Position numbers and translations under genes: made by a program
In this document: one piece after another, positions 6,478 to 12,417 of the stretch
Layout of the letters: each line of letters begins with the position of its first letter
Position numbering within the stretch: position 1 is the first letter of the stretch
Virus record (IMG/VR): IMGVR_UViG_3300043811_000051
Span: 1 to 36,682 of that record
Length of the DNA stretch: 36,682 bases
From: a virus
Direction: 5' to 3' (one strand)
Notes under the pieces: generated by a model
Told to the model about the DNA's origin: nothing
What the model saw: only the letters and a program-made list of their open reading frames with translations
Database searches by the model: none

Positions 6478-7332
6478 TTACACTCCTTCGCCAGGGTGAT
6501 TAGGATCAAATCCACCCAAAGTTTGATTTGGCTCCAAGTTTCCTAATTTATCGAAATCATTTACCCATTCTTTATTTTCTTTTACAATATTTTTTTCTAA
6601 TTCTAGCTTACGAATATCTTTTAATTTAATTATTTCATTTTTGAATTTTGGATAATGTATTAATGCTTTTGTGAAAGAATCTTTCAATGATTCCAGGGTT
6701 GTGCTTTCATCGAATTTAGTTTTAATTTCATTTTCCAGAAAAGCCACATCTACTTCCGTTATCTCCGGATCATTTAAAAGTTCTTTGGGCAATCCTTTTT
6801 TATTCAATTCCGGAATGGTTTCCAATTCACTTTCATCTAGGATGCCCAGACCTCCAAGGCTCAGCGTAACCCTTCTCTTAGCTTTAGTCTCAGCTTTCAT
6901 AACAGCATTAGCATAGGAATCTCCGCGTAATCCTTTTACACTTACAGCGCCTGTTGATACATCCTCGCGACCATCTCGCGCCCTAGCATAGGCAGTGGCT
7001 GAATATACTTCATCACCTATTAATTTTCCTTCTAATTTGGTAATGCTTATTCCATGAATCTTTCTTAATTGTTCGGTACAATCTTTTCTAGCATATAAAA
7101 CTTTTTTTCCTTGTAATATGAGATATTCAAATGGTTTTGTTAATGGATTTAAGCCCAGAGTTTCGCACAGTTTTGTTTGATACAATAATAATTGATCAGT
7201 ATTAAGTTTGCTTAAATCTCCATCAATAAGAACTTTCTTTAATATATCATTATCTAGCTTGTAATCTGGCTCTGGTACTCCTTTTTCTTTATCATAAATA
7301 ATAATAGATTGTTCATTAATATCTTTTTTCAT
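6478..7332 (-). CDS. predicted RecT/Red-beta-like single-strand annealing protein
   Basis: A 284-residue protein. The core at about residues 50-165 has Cys-Glu-Thr-Leu-Gly-Leu-Asn-Pro-Leu-Thr-Lys-Pro, a lysine-rich strand, Val-Ser-Thr-Gly-Ala-Val, and Ala-Asn-Ala-Val-Met-Lys-Ala-Glu-Thr-Lys-Ala-Lys-Arg-Arg. This matches a phage family I associate with the RecT/Red-beta group (Gly-Leu-Asn-Pro near the start, repeated Ala-Glu-Thr-Lys-Ala-Lys-Arg near the end). The expected role is annealing complementary single strands during phage recombination, working with the SSB encoded downstream. The C-terminal 100 residues are helical and variable. No exonuclease gene adjoins it; the nuclease at 9902 is the only nuclease candidate nearby. 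Confidence 0.65.
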   Translation of the reverse strand: MKKDINEQSIIIYDKEKGVPEPDYKLDNDILKKVLIDGDLSKLNTDQLLLYQTKLCETLGLNPLTKPFEYLILQGKKVLYARKDCTEQLRKIHGISITKLEGKLIGDEVYSATAYARARDGREDVSTGAVSVKGLRGDSYANAVMKAETKAKRRVTLSLGGLGILDESELETIPELNKKGLPKELLNDPEITEVDVAFLENEIKTKFDESTTLESLKDSFTKALIHYPKFKNEIIKLKDIRKLELEKNIVKENKEWVNDFDKLGNLEPNQTLGGFDPNHPGEGV

Positions 7333-7357
7333 AAAATATCCCCTGTTTTAAATTAAA

Positions 7358-7570
7358 TTATTCCTTATAATCACGTAAACTTTCTTCTAATCTATTTAAT
7401 TCCCCTTGTTCTACAATTTCAGACCTTACTATATTTATGGCGCTCTTAGCTTCAATCCCTATCCTAACTTGACCTTTCAATAGTCCATATATCTTTATTT
7501 TTGCCACTAATCCATTGCCTGCATCAATATAAAATGACTCTTGTTCTTTGCGATTTAAAACTAATGACAT
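7358..7570 (-). CDS. csrA: CsrA-family translational regulator
   Basis: A 70-residue homologue of carbon storage regulator CsrA/RsmA. It has Leu-Val-Leu-Asn-Arg-Lys at the N-terminus, Gly-Gln-Val-Arg-Ile-Gly-Ile-Glu-Ala in strand 4, and Ile-Val-Arg-Ser-Glu-Ile where CsrA has Val-His-Arg-Glu-Glu-Ile. The Arg equivalent to the RNA-contacting Arg44 is thus kept. CsrA dimers bind GGA in hairpin loops of mRNA leaders and block or stabilise the message. A phage copy could redirect host metabolism or time phage translation, since most phage ribosome sites here contain GGA. It has GGAG upstream and is followed directly by the annealing-protein gene. Confidence 0.88.
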   Translation of the reverse strand: MSLVLNRKEQESFYIDAGNGLVAKIKIYGLLKGQVRIGIEAKSAINIVRSEIVEQGELNRLEESLRDYKE

Positions 7571-7589
7571 CGTCTTCTCCGTGAAGTTA

Positions 7590-7766
7590 TTATAGAGGCA
7601 TTATCTGCACTTCCATCGTTTTTAAAAAATCATTGTAACAACGAATACACGATTTAAAGCTTTCTCTTCCTGTGTTATAATCTTTATGGCTTGCAACCTC
7701 ATAATATTTTAATTCCTTATGTATGTTACAAAATGCCTTCATTCTTTTTGAATCTTCTTCAGTCAT
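7590..7766 (-). CDS. zinc-ribbon-like protein, 58 aa
   Basis: ATG nine bases after AAAGGAG. The sequence contains Cys-x2-His near residue 13 and Cys-x2-Cys near residue 40, a likely treble-clef or zinc-ribbon site. The spacing and layout resemble the two repeats of the gene at 14142. Function is unknown; DNA or RNA binding is a reasonable guess. It lies between the CsrA gene and the 125-residue protein gene and would share their transcript. Confidence 0.65.
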   Translation of the reverse strand: MTEEDSKRMKAFCNIHKELKYYEVASHKDYNTGRESFKSCIRCYNDFLKTMEVQIMPL

Positions 7767-7799
7767 GAATTAATCTCCTTTAAAATTTATGCATCCTCA

Positions 7800-8177
7800 T
7801 CAAACTCCCCTTCTATCTTCATAATGTTTCACTTCGCTGTATTCGCATGGACGATAGTATTCTGATACTTCAAGAGCAGTTGGTTCTTCGCGATGATTTT
7901 CACTATATTTTTTGTAGTCTTCTTTATTTTCTACAATATTTTGCATAATCCGTCGTACTCCCTCTACGCAGTCAATGGGGAAATCTTCGGATAAATTATC
8001 ACCTCCCTCAGATATGGCCATCGCAACTTCCTCTATCAGCTCTTCATGACTTACATAGTCAGTGAGATATAGCTTTATGCATTGCGCGCTTTCTCTCCAT
8101 CCTAAATCTTTCCAGGTAGTATGTCCGCTCTCTATTAGCTCAGATAAATAATCAATCAGGTTGAGTTTATTATTCAC
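7800..8177 (-). CDS. hypothetical acidic protein, 125 aa
   Basis: Starts at a GTG with AAGGAG upstream. The protein is helical and acidic (many Glu and Asp) with a Tyr/Arg-rich C-terminus. No family recognised. It is the first gene after the promoter at 8221-8249, so it should be among the earliest products of the leftward operon, where phages often encode host-takeover or anti-defence proteins. That is positional inference only. Confidence 0.65.
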   Translation of the reverse strand: MNNKLNLIDYLSELIESGHTTWKDLGWRESAQCIKLYLTDYVSHEELIEEVAMAISEGGDNLSEDFPIDCVEGVRRIMQNIVENKEDYKKYSENHREEPTALEVSEYYRPCEYSEVKHYEDRRGV

Positions 8178-8220
8178 TTTTTCTCCTTTTCATTCATCAA
8201 AAATAATCAATCTCAATTTC

Positions 8221-8249
8221 ACTATATACACCAAAAATGTAATTGTCAA
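8221..8249 (-). promoter_or_regulatory. leftward promoter with operator-like palindrome
   Basis: On the minus strand a perfect -35 TTGACA (8249-8244), 17-base spacer and -10 TATAGT (8226-8221). The spacer holds TACATTTTTGGTGTA (8241-8227), nearly the same as the 15-mer in the promoter at 10690. The TGA stop of the HTH gene lies inside TTGACA. It should drive the gene at 8177 and the genes beyond it. A repressor bound to the palindrome would block polymerase directly. Confidence 0.75.
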
Positions 8250-8494
8250 CTATTAAAAATATCTGGTCTCAAATCTCTCATTTTTATTTTTCCAGCGCTA
8301 AGCTTGGAAATCTTATTAACATGCTTTACAGGAATAGCATGCGTTCCGCTAATCCAGTTAGAAATGTTTTGAGGTGAAATACAGAGTAAATTTGCCAATT
8401 TAACCTGATTTCCTACTATATCAATTACTTTCATTAGATTTTTTATGGCTAAATCATGATTGTAATTAATATATCTTATTACTTTATTATCCAT
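8246..8494 (-). CDS. Cro/YdaS-like helix-turn-helix regulator
   Basis: An 82-residue DNA-binding protein. The HTH is at about residues 28-55: Gly-Asn-Gln-Val-Lys-Leu-Ala, then Ile-Ser-Pro-Gln-Asn-Ile-Ser-Asn-Trp-Ile as recognition helix, followed by Ile-Pro-x-x-His-Val as in YdaS/Cro proteins, and ending Leu-Arg-Pro-Asp-Ile-Phe. TAGGAGG precedes the ATG. It lies alone between the divergent control region and the leftward promoter, which shares a palindrome with the rightward promoter at 10690, so it is the obvious candidate for binding those sites. No second (CI-type) repressor is visible. Confidence 0.85.
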   Translation of the reverse strand: MDNKVIRYINYNHDLAIKNLMKVIDIVGNQVKLANLLCISPQNISNWISGTHAIPVKHVNKISKLSAGKIKMRDLRPDIFNS

Positions 8495-8594
8495 AGATGT
8501 GCCTCCTATAGATTGCTAAGATTATAAAATACGGATATCATACTACACCAGTTCTGAACCTAAGTCTAGGCGTTCTAAAAACAAGGACTCTCTC
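8495..8594. promoter_or_regulatory. divergent control region
   Basis: Between the HTH gene and the O-like gene. Leftward, TATAAT on the minus strand (8526-8521) with a poor -35 could serve the HTH gene; GTGTAGTATG (minus, near 8548-8539) matches ten bases of the 10.7-kb promoter and may be an operator half-site. Rightward, TTGCTA (8513-8518), 17 bases and TATCAT (8536-8541) form a moderate promoter for replication. The perfect small palindrome GTTC-T-GAAC (8551-8559) and a second GTTC at 8572 are further possible operator elements. Confidence 0.5.
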
Positions 8595-9416
8595 ATGTCA
8601 AAATTTCCATTTATGCCATTTTATACTGCCGATTTTTTTAGAGATCAAAATGTCATATTAATGAATAACAGAGAGATAGGCTGCTATATGAAGTTAATCG
8701 CCCAATGCTGGGATCATGGTCACATTCCAGATGACATTGGACAAATTGCGAAGCTTTGCAATGAATCAAAAGAAGATATGGCACAGCTATGGCAGAGCAT
8801 GAAAATGTGTTTCAAAAAAGTGAAAAAAAGTGATGGCAAACTTATGAACACTCGCGTTTTTATGGAGCGTAAAAAATTGAACAACAGGGCAAAAGAGAGG
8901 TCAGAATCGGGTAAAAAGGGAGCAAAATCAAGATGGTACGACAAGAGAAAGAGCTATGGCTCAGCCATTGATTTGCCATTGGCTGAGCCAATGGCAAAAA
9001 ATGGCTATACATATTCATATTCAAATATAAAAAAAACTAAACCTATCGGTTTAGTAAAAAAAAGTTCGAAACGTGTTTCGAGCGAATTTCCTGATGACTT
9101 CAATTTGAACGGGGGTCATTTGCAGTTAGCGGCAGAATTTGGACATAACGCCGAGGAGGAATTCTCAAAGTTTCGTGACTGGGCAATGGCGCATGGGACC
9201 AAATACAAAAATTGGGACCATGCTTTTCGCAATTGGATTCGTAATGCAGAAAAATTCAAAACAGCAAACAAGGGGACTGGGTATGAAAGAAGAAAAACGG
9301 GGCGAGATTATATCTTTGAGGGAATGGACGGAAAGAGATGGTCGACCATCCCAGAAGGATACGAAGAAAAAACACTCGACGAATTATCAGAGCTGGAGAG
9401 AAATGGCATGGATTAA
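8595..9416 (+). CDS. replication initiation protein, lambda O-like, DUF1376 domain
   Basis: A 273-residue protein. The N-terminal 110 residues are a DUF1376/YdaU-type winged-helix domain (Phe-x-Pro-Phe-Tyr-x-x-Asp-Phe, then Gly-x-Tyr-x-x-Leu-Ile). A basic linker (Ser-Gly-Lys-Lys-Gly-Ala-Lys-Ser-Arg-Trp) follows, then a C-terminal replication-protein domain (about 160-230) with Phe-x-x-x-Asn-x-x-His-x-x-Leu-Ala and Asn-Trp-x-x-Ala-Phe-Arg-Asn-Trp-Ile. In such phages the product binds repeats inside its own gene and recruits the helicase loader encoded next. The palindrome cluster at 8956-9081 lies in the linker-coding part, as the lambda origin does in gene O. AAGGA precedes the ATG, and the end overlaps the P-like gene. 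Confidence 0.8.
   Translation: MSKFPFMPFYTADFFRDQNVILMNNREIGCYMKLIAQCWDHGHIPDDIGQIAKLCNESKEDMAQLWQSMKMCFKKVKKSDGKLMNTRVFMERKKLNNRAKERSESGKKGAKSRWYDKRKSYGSAIDLPLAEPMAKNGYTYSYSNIKKTKPIGLVKKSSKRVSSEFPDDFNLNGGHLQLAAEFGHNAEEEFSKFRDWAMAHGTKYKNWDHAFRNWIRNAEKFKTANKGTGYERRKTGRDYIFEGMDGKRWSTIPEGYEEKTLDELSELERNGMD
8956..9081. other. candidate replication origin inside the O-like gene
   Basis: A dense set of perfect palindromes in 126 bases. ATGGCT-C-AGCCAT (8956-8968); a 27-bp palindrome with 13-bp arms TTTGCCATTGGCT and AGCCAATGGCAAA around a single G (8972-8998); a half-site ATGGCT (9001-9006); an AT-only stretch near 9011-9036; ACTAAACC/GGTTTAGT around TATC (9036-9055); and TCGAAAC/GTTTCGA around GT (9066-9081). 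Palindromic iterons followed by an AT-rich block inside the initiator gene is the lambda ori plan. The functional call is inference from that layout. Confidence 0.6.
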
Positions 9417-9822
9417 AACACTTTTTGCAAAAATGGCAGCGATTTACGATAAGCGCTGGAGTGATAAATTCACCTCGAAGTACGATTGTGAAGTTGCAAT
9501 GGAAGAATGGTTTAATACGCTTCGAGAATTTAAAATTTCAATTATTATAAACGCAATTGATAGGTTAAAATGCTCTGGTAATGCCTATCCACCGAACCTG
9601 ATTGAATTTTACGAGTTATGCAAATCAGAAAGGGAAAAAGATAGAAAAAAATATTTTCGGGAAGAGCAAAGCAAGAATCGTTATGAACCGATTTCTTACA
9701 AAACAAGAAGAGCATTCCTGGATGCAGTTGACAAATGTTCTGAAAACGGTAGGCAAGATCTCTGCGACAAGCTCTGTGCATTACTTGCGCAAATCGAGGA
9801 AAAAGGAGCTTTAGTCGAATAA
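9403..9822 (+). CDS. lambda P-like helicase loader
   Basis: A 139-residue protein from the ATG at 9403, which overlaps the O-like gene by 14 bases and has GGAGAG just upstream. The pattern Leu-Phe-x-x-Met-x-x-x-Tyr-x-x-x-Trp, Trp-x-x-x-Leu, Asn-Ala-Ile-Asp-Arg-Leu, then Tyr-Pro-Pro-Asn-Leu-x-Glu-Phe-x-x-Leu-Cys matches the core of lambda P family proteins (PF06992). These load the host DnaB helicase at the phage origin. An upstream ATG at 9283 would give 179 residues but needs a 134-base overlap with a region that reads well in the O frame, so the shorter form is preferred. The C-terminal 50 residues are charged and variable. Confidence 0.7.
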   Translation: MAWIKTLFAKMAAIYDKRWSDKFTSKYDCEVAMEEWFNTLREFKISIIINAIDRLKCSGNAYPPNLIEFYELCKSEREKDRKKYFREEQSKNRYEPISYKTRRAFLDAVDKCSENGRQDLCDKLCALLAQIEEKGALVE

Positions 9823-9878
9823 ATTAGGTTACCCGCTACATAGGTATTGGTTTTATAATTATCTCGTGCGTATAAAAG

Positions 9879-9904
9879 AAATAGGGGCGTTTAATCCTAT
9901 TTTA
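9879..9904. terminator. bidirectional terminator between convergent genes
   Basis: AAATAGG (9879-9885) and CCTATTT (9896-9902) form a seven-pair stem around ten bases. T-rich runs follow in both directions (TTTT rightward, TTTCTTTT leftward). It sits exactly where the rightward O/P genes meet the leftward nuclease gene and overlaps the nuclease stop codon. Confidence 0.55.
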
Positions 9905-10222
9905 AAATTGGGTTTTAACCCCCTGAAGTCGCTGCGACATGACATATGCAATATTGTACAATTTTATTACATCCTCAGGAGAGTATATAATATGAATAGA
10001 TCCCTTCCAGCGTTCGTGAAAATTTTCTTCCATAAAGGTGAGTTTTTTTCTGGAAGGCGAGAGCTTTCCATTTTTAATTTCTACGAGGAAATTCAGGCCA
10101 AAAAGACCGAATACAGCATCTGTGAAACCGTGTTTTACCATGGAGGTAACAGCGACTGAAAAACCCATTTTTCTCGCTATTTTTATAATCTCATATTGAT
10201 TATTATCTACTTTGTAAACCAT
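9902..10222 (-). CDS. PD-(D/E)XK (VRR-NUC-like) nuclease
   Basis: A 106-residue compact nuclease. It begins Asp-Asn-Asn-Gln-Tyr-Glu-Ile, then Gly-Phe-Thr-Asp-Ala-Val-Phe-Gly (catalytic Asp), Phe-Leu-Val-Glu-Ile-Lys-Asn-Gly (the E-x-K pair), and Pro-Ser-Arg-Lys-Lys-Leu-Thr with Glu-x-x-Phe-His-x-x-Trp. This is the layout of small VRR-NUC and Holliday-junction-resolvase-like phage nucleases. It would cut branched or replicating phage DNA and may partner the annealing protein encoded at 6478. It is the only minus-strand gene right of 8.5 kb, convergent with O/P and divergent from the endolysin gene. No clear Shine-Dalgarno precedes the ATG. Confidence 0.78.
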   Translation of the reverse strand: MVYKVDNNQYEIIKIARKMGFSVAVTSMVKHGFTDAVFGLFGLNFLVEIKNGKLSPSRKKLTFMEENFHERWKGSIHIIYSPEDVIKLYNIAYVMSQRLQGVKTQF

Positions 10223-10252
10223 TACTTTTAACTTAAAAAAAGGATAAATTAT

Positions 10253-10693
10253 ATGACAATTCTCGATAAATTCCTAGAAATTGCAGAAAAAGAAATTGGT
10301 GTAAAAGAAGGAGAGAATGCTTCACGCATTATTGAATATAATGCTTATACAGAGCTTGATGCGCAAAATGATGAAATTCCATGGTGTTCAAGTTTCGCTA
10401 ATTTCGTTGTAGCGCAAGCAGGATTGGTCGGCACTAAATCAGCAGCGGCAAAAAGTTGGTTGAAATGGGGGAAGGAATTACAAGACCCAATTCCCGGTTG
10501 TATTGTTGTGATGAATCGCGGGAAAAATCCAGCATTAGGTCATGTAGGTTTTTATGTAAAAACTGAAAATGATGGATTGATTGTAATTTGCGGAGGTAAC
10601 CAGCATAACGAAGTCAATATCTCAAATTTTTTTCCGAACTCAATTTTATCATATCGTGCTCCAAATGCTTTTCTGAAAGAAGTAATCTATTGA
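10253..10693 (+). CDS. endolysin, TIGR02594/CHAP-like peptidoglycan hydrolase
   Basis: A 146-residue cysteine hydrolase of the TIGR02594 family. The nucleophile is likely Cys45 in Pro-Trp-Cys-Ser-Ser-Phe, the base His97 in Gly-His-Val-Gly-Phe-Tyr, and the third site lies in Gly-Gly-Asn-Gln near residue 120. It should cleave peptidoglycan at lysis. There is no signal peptide, so it needs the holin. It sits far from the holin and spanin genes, next to replication genes. GGAT stands eight bases before the ATG. Its TGA stop is part of the -35 box of the next promoter. Confidence 0.85.
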   Translation: MTILDKFLEIAEKEIGVKEGENASRIIEYNAYTELDAQNDEIPWCSSFANFVVAQAGLVGTKSAAAKSWLKWGKELQDPIPGCIVVMNRGKNPALGHVGFYVKTENDGLIVICGGNQHNEVNISNFFPNSILSYRAPNAFLKEVIY

Positions 10694-10718
10694 CAATACA
10701 CTTTTTGTGTAGTATGTT
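10690..10718 (+). promoter_or_regulatory. rightward promoter with operator palindrome
   Basis: Perfect -35 TTGACA (10690-10695), 17-base spacer and -10 TATGTT (10713-10718). The spacer contains TACAC-TTTTT-GTGTA (10697-10711), a perfect inverted repeat matching 13 of 15 bases of the leftward promoter's spacer. Predicted transcription starts near 10725, just ahead of a long hairpin. It should drive the genes from 10852 onward and be blocked by whatever protein binds the palindrome, most likely the HTH protein encoded at 8246. Confidence 0.8.
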
Positions 10719-10729
10719 TACTATTGTTA

Positions 10730-10790
10730 GGCGCCAGATAATTATGGTTGTTCCGTATTAATAATTGATTTCCATAACTAATTTGGCGCC
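10730..10790 (+). promoter_or_regulatory. long 5' leader hairpin
   Basis: The arms 10730-10747 and 10772-10790 both end in GGCGCC and pair over about 18 bases (GGCGCCA...TTATGG against CCATAA...TGGCGCC, with a few mismatches and one bulge) around a 24-base AT-rich loop. It would form at the very 5' end of the transcript from the promoter at 10690. It may stabilise the mRNA or present a binding site. There is no U-tract, so it is not an ordinary terminator. Confidence 0.6.
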
Positions 10791-10851
10791 GAGCTAAGTT
10801 TAATTTTATATATATTTGTTTAATGAAATTTGAGAAATATAGGAGAATACG

Positions 10852-11220
10852 ATGGAAGATAATAAGCAAAAAGAATATGAGGAAAAAATGAGTGCTCATA
10901 TGAATGAGTTTGTAAGTGAGTTTGTCAACGAATATGCAAAATATCACGACAAGATGATGGAAAATATTTTTTTCTTTATTGAAAAAAATGATGAATTATT
11001 TGATGATGCTGATCAATGCTGTAGGTTTCTTTTAAATTACTTATCATCTTTTCTGGCCAATATTTTATTGGGTAATCTTAGGTATGTTTCGGAGATAGCG
11101 AACGTAGAGATAGCTAAACATTTTTTTGTTCTGGTTCAAAAAAAAGTTGTTGCGAATATTCATGAAGCCTTTGGCTTGGAAAAAGTGGTTTCACGCAAAG
11201 GAAATAAAGATTTACATTAG
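10852..11220 (+). CDS. hypothetical helical protein, 122 aa
   Basis: First gene of the rightward operon after the promoter at 10690, with AGGAG before the ATG. The protein is mostly alpha-helical, with an acidic Met/Glu-rich first third and a more hydrophobic centre (Phe-Leu-Leu-Asn-Tyr-Leu-Ser-Ser-Phe-Leu-Ala-Asn). It shares a general layout with the next gene: acidic N-terminus, Phe-Val-x-x-Phe/Val-Val-type helices and a hydrophobic central helix. The two may be distant paralogues. No family recognised. Confidence 0.65.
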   Translation: MEDNKQKEYEEKMSAHMNEFVSEFVNEYAKYHDKMMENIFFFIEKNDELFDDADQCCRFLLNYLSSFLANILLGNLRYVSEIANVEIAKHFFVLVQKKVVANIHEAFGLEKVVSRKGNKDLH

Positions 11221-11231
11221 GATAATATCAC

Positions 11232-11570
11232 ATGACAAATGTTCTTGATGAGGAAAAAAATGAAGATTTGAAGGATTTTTACGAGAGAGTCACTGATGAT
11301 TTTGTGGAAAAAGTGATCGATGCTCAAAATAATCTATATATTGAGTTCAATAGAGCTAAATTACCACTTCTAAAGGTTAAGCATGTTTATTTGGCTCTGT
11401 TAACAACGGCTATGCATGTTTTAATTTTTAATTATGGTCTGGCAATGGGAAAAGATTTTGAGAATTCCGTGAAAACTATATCAAAAGCCATCCTTAAACA
11501 CGAAAAAAAAAATAAAAAGATGACTAGAGAATTACTGAAGAGTTTATGGAAAAAAGGATCGATGCATTAA
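11232..11570 (+). CDS. hypothetical helical protein, 112 aa
   Basis: AGGA precedes the ATG, 11 bases after the previous stop. The N-terminus is acidic, the centre hydrophobic (Val-Tyr-Leu-Ala-Leu-Leu-Thr-Thr-Ala-Met-His-Val-Leu-Ile-Phe) with Gly-Leu-Ala-Met-Gly, and the end strongly basic. Similar layout to the gene before it. Function is unknown; as an operon-proximal small protein it may act early, but this is position only. Confidence 0.65.
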   Translation: MTNVLDEEKNEDLKDFYERVTDDFVEKVIDAQNNLYIEFNRAKLPLLKVKHVYLALLTTAMHVLIFNYGLAMGKDFENSVKTISKAILKHEKKNKKMTRELLKSLWKKGSMH

Positions 11571-11587
11571 CTACTCTGGAGAAAAAC

Positions 11588-11965
11588 ATGGAATTTAAAT
11601 TCGCAATTGGTGATAGAGTCAAAGATAAGCCAACGGGTACTAAAGGAAGGATTATCGGTCTATGTTTAGATATAATCGGACTGGGCGAAAGCGAAAGAAT
11701 AAGTTATCAGATCCTACGGGATAATGAGAGTGGATTATTTCATAGAAATGAAAATGCCTTGATAAGGCTAATTAAAAAAAAGAAATATTTTGATGCGTTG
11801 GAAATGGTGAAAGCTTTGCAAAAAGGTAAAAAAGTCAGACTACGCCTTTCGCCAAAAGGAGAATTTGTAAAATTAGAAAATGGTAGGGTAGTTGATCAAA
11901 ATGGTGATCCATCCTGCATTAGTCTATTTCCCCTAGAGAGAGTCTGGGAAATTTTAGAGGATTGA
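11588..11965 (+). CDS. hypothetical protein with SH3/KOW-like N-terminus, 125 aa
   Basis: The start at 11588 is chosen because TGGAG lies seven bases upstream; an in-frame ATG at 11546 would overlap the previous gene. The N-terminus (Gly-Asp-Arg-Val-Lys-Asp-Lys-Pro-Thr-Gly-Thr-Lys-Gly) looks like a small beta-barrel of KOW/SH3 type. The second half reads Ala-Leu-Glu-Met-Val-Lys-Ala-Leu-Gln-x-Gly-Lys-Lys-Val-Arg, then short beta strands and a terminal Trp-Glu-Ile-Leu. That layout is reminiscent of DUF2829-type small phage domains, but I cannot confirm the relation. Confidence 0.6.
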   Translation: MEFKFAIGDRVKDKPTGTKGRIIGLCLDIIGLGESERISYQILRDNESGLFHRNENALIRLIKKKKYFDALEMVKALQKGKKVRLRLSPKGEFVKLENGRVVDQNGDPSCISLFPLERVWEILED

Positions 11966-12041
11966 GGAAAAGATAAGGTGACATTTTGGATGAACAAACA
12001 AAAGATGAAAATATTTAATGATATGTTAATATGATAGTCGT

Positions 12042-12063
12042 ATGTATTTGATTTTTAATACAT
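12042..12063. promoter_or_regulatory. inverted repeat upstream of His-rich gene
   Basis: ATGTATT (12042-12048) and AATACAT (12057-12063) form a perfect seven-base inverted repeat around TGATTTTT. It lies in the 145-base gap before the gene at 12111 and may be an operator. A TTGATT with a weak -10 about 16-17 bases on could be a promoter. Nothing else is evident in the gap. Confidence 0.35.
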
Positions 12064-12110
12064 GCGTGAGATAACGTAAAACAAACTTAACATAAAGAAG
12101 GAATATAACA

Positions 12111-12305
12111 ATGGCATTACGAAGTATAGCTGGAAAATATACCCCAGCAGAAAAAGCACCAAGTGGCAAAATGGGTGGTCATGAAAAGAAAATGAAACAT
12201 CACATGAAAGAAGCCCATCACCATCATAAAGAAGCTAAGCATCACGCCCATCATCTGGCTAAAGCTGCAAAGCACGGTCAAAGAGGGCATAAAAAAGGTA
12301 AATAA
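12111..12305 (+). CDS. His/Lys-rich basic miniprotein, 64 aa
   Basis: GAAGGA lies eight bases before the ATG. From residue 23 the product is a run of His, Lys, Ala and Gly with clusters such as His-His-Met-Lys, His-His-His-His and His-His-Ala-His-His; roughly a quarter of all residues are His and another quarter Lys. It could bind metal (Ni, Zn, Cu) or coat DNA or RNA like a small histone-type protein. The first 20 residues (Ala-Leu-Arg-Ser-Ile-Ala-Gly-Lys-Tyr) are more ordinary. No family recognised. Confidence 0.65.
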   Translation: MALRSIAGKYTPAEKAPSGKMGGHEKKMKHHMKEAHHHHKEAKHHAHHLAKAAKHGQRGHKKGK

Positions 12306-12417
12306 TGAGTATGTATAATCTGGCTATTAGGCTCCCTGTTTGACTCCCCGTCAACATAGTAATAATAGCTGGATTATTTATGGGAATGGTGGGTATTGCA
12401 GATTATGAGGAGAACAA

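Noticed and set aside
8246-8494. Lysogeny repressor
   Set aside because: The protein is Cro/YdaS-sized and has no cleavage or oligomerisation domain. With no integrase in the window, I do not infer a temperate life cycle.
9139-9402. Longer starts for the helicase-loader gene (9139 or 9283)
   Set aside because: They need 134 bases or more of overlap with the O-like gene, whose frame reads well there. The ATG at 9403 has a ribosome site and a short overlap.
9866-10159. Plus-strand frame of 97 codons opposite the nuclease
   Set aside because: The minus-strand frame carries a recognisable PD-(D/E)XK nuclease; this is its shadow.
10687-10947. Minus-strand 86-codon frame over the rightward promoter
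   Set aside because: It overlaps a strong promoter, a leader hairpin and the start of the 122-residue gene, and its hydrophobic composition is what AT-rich antisense gives.
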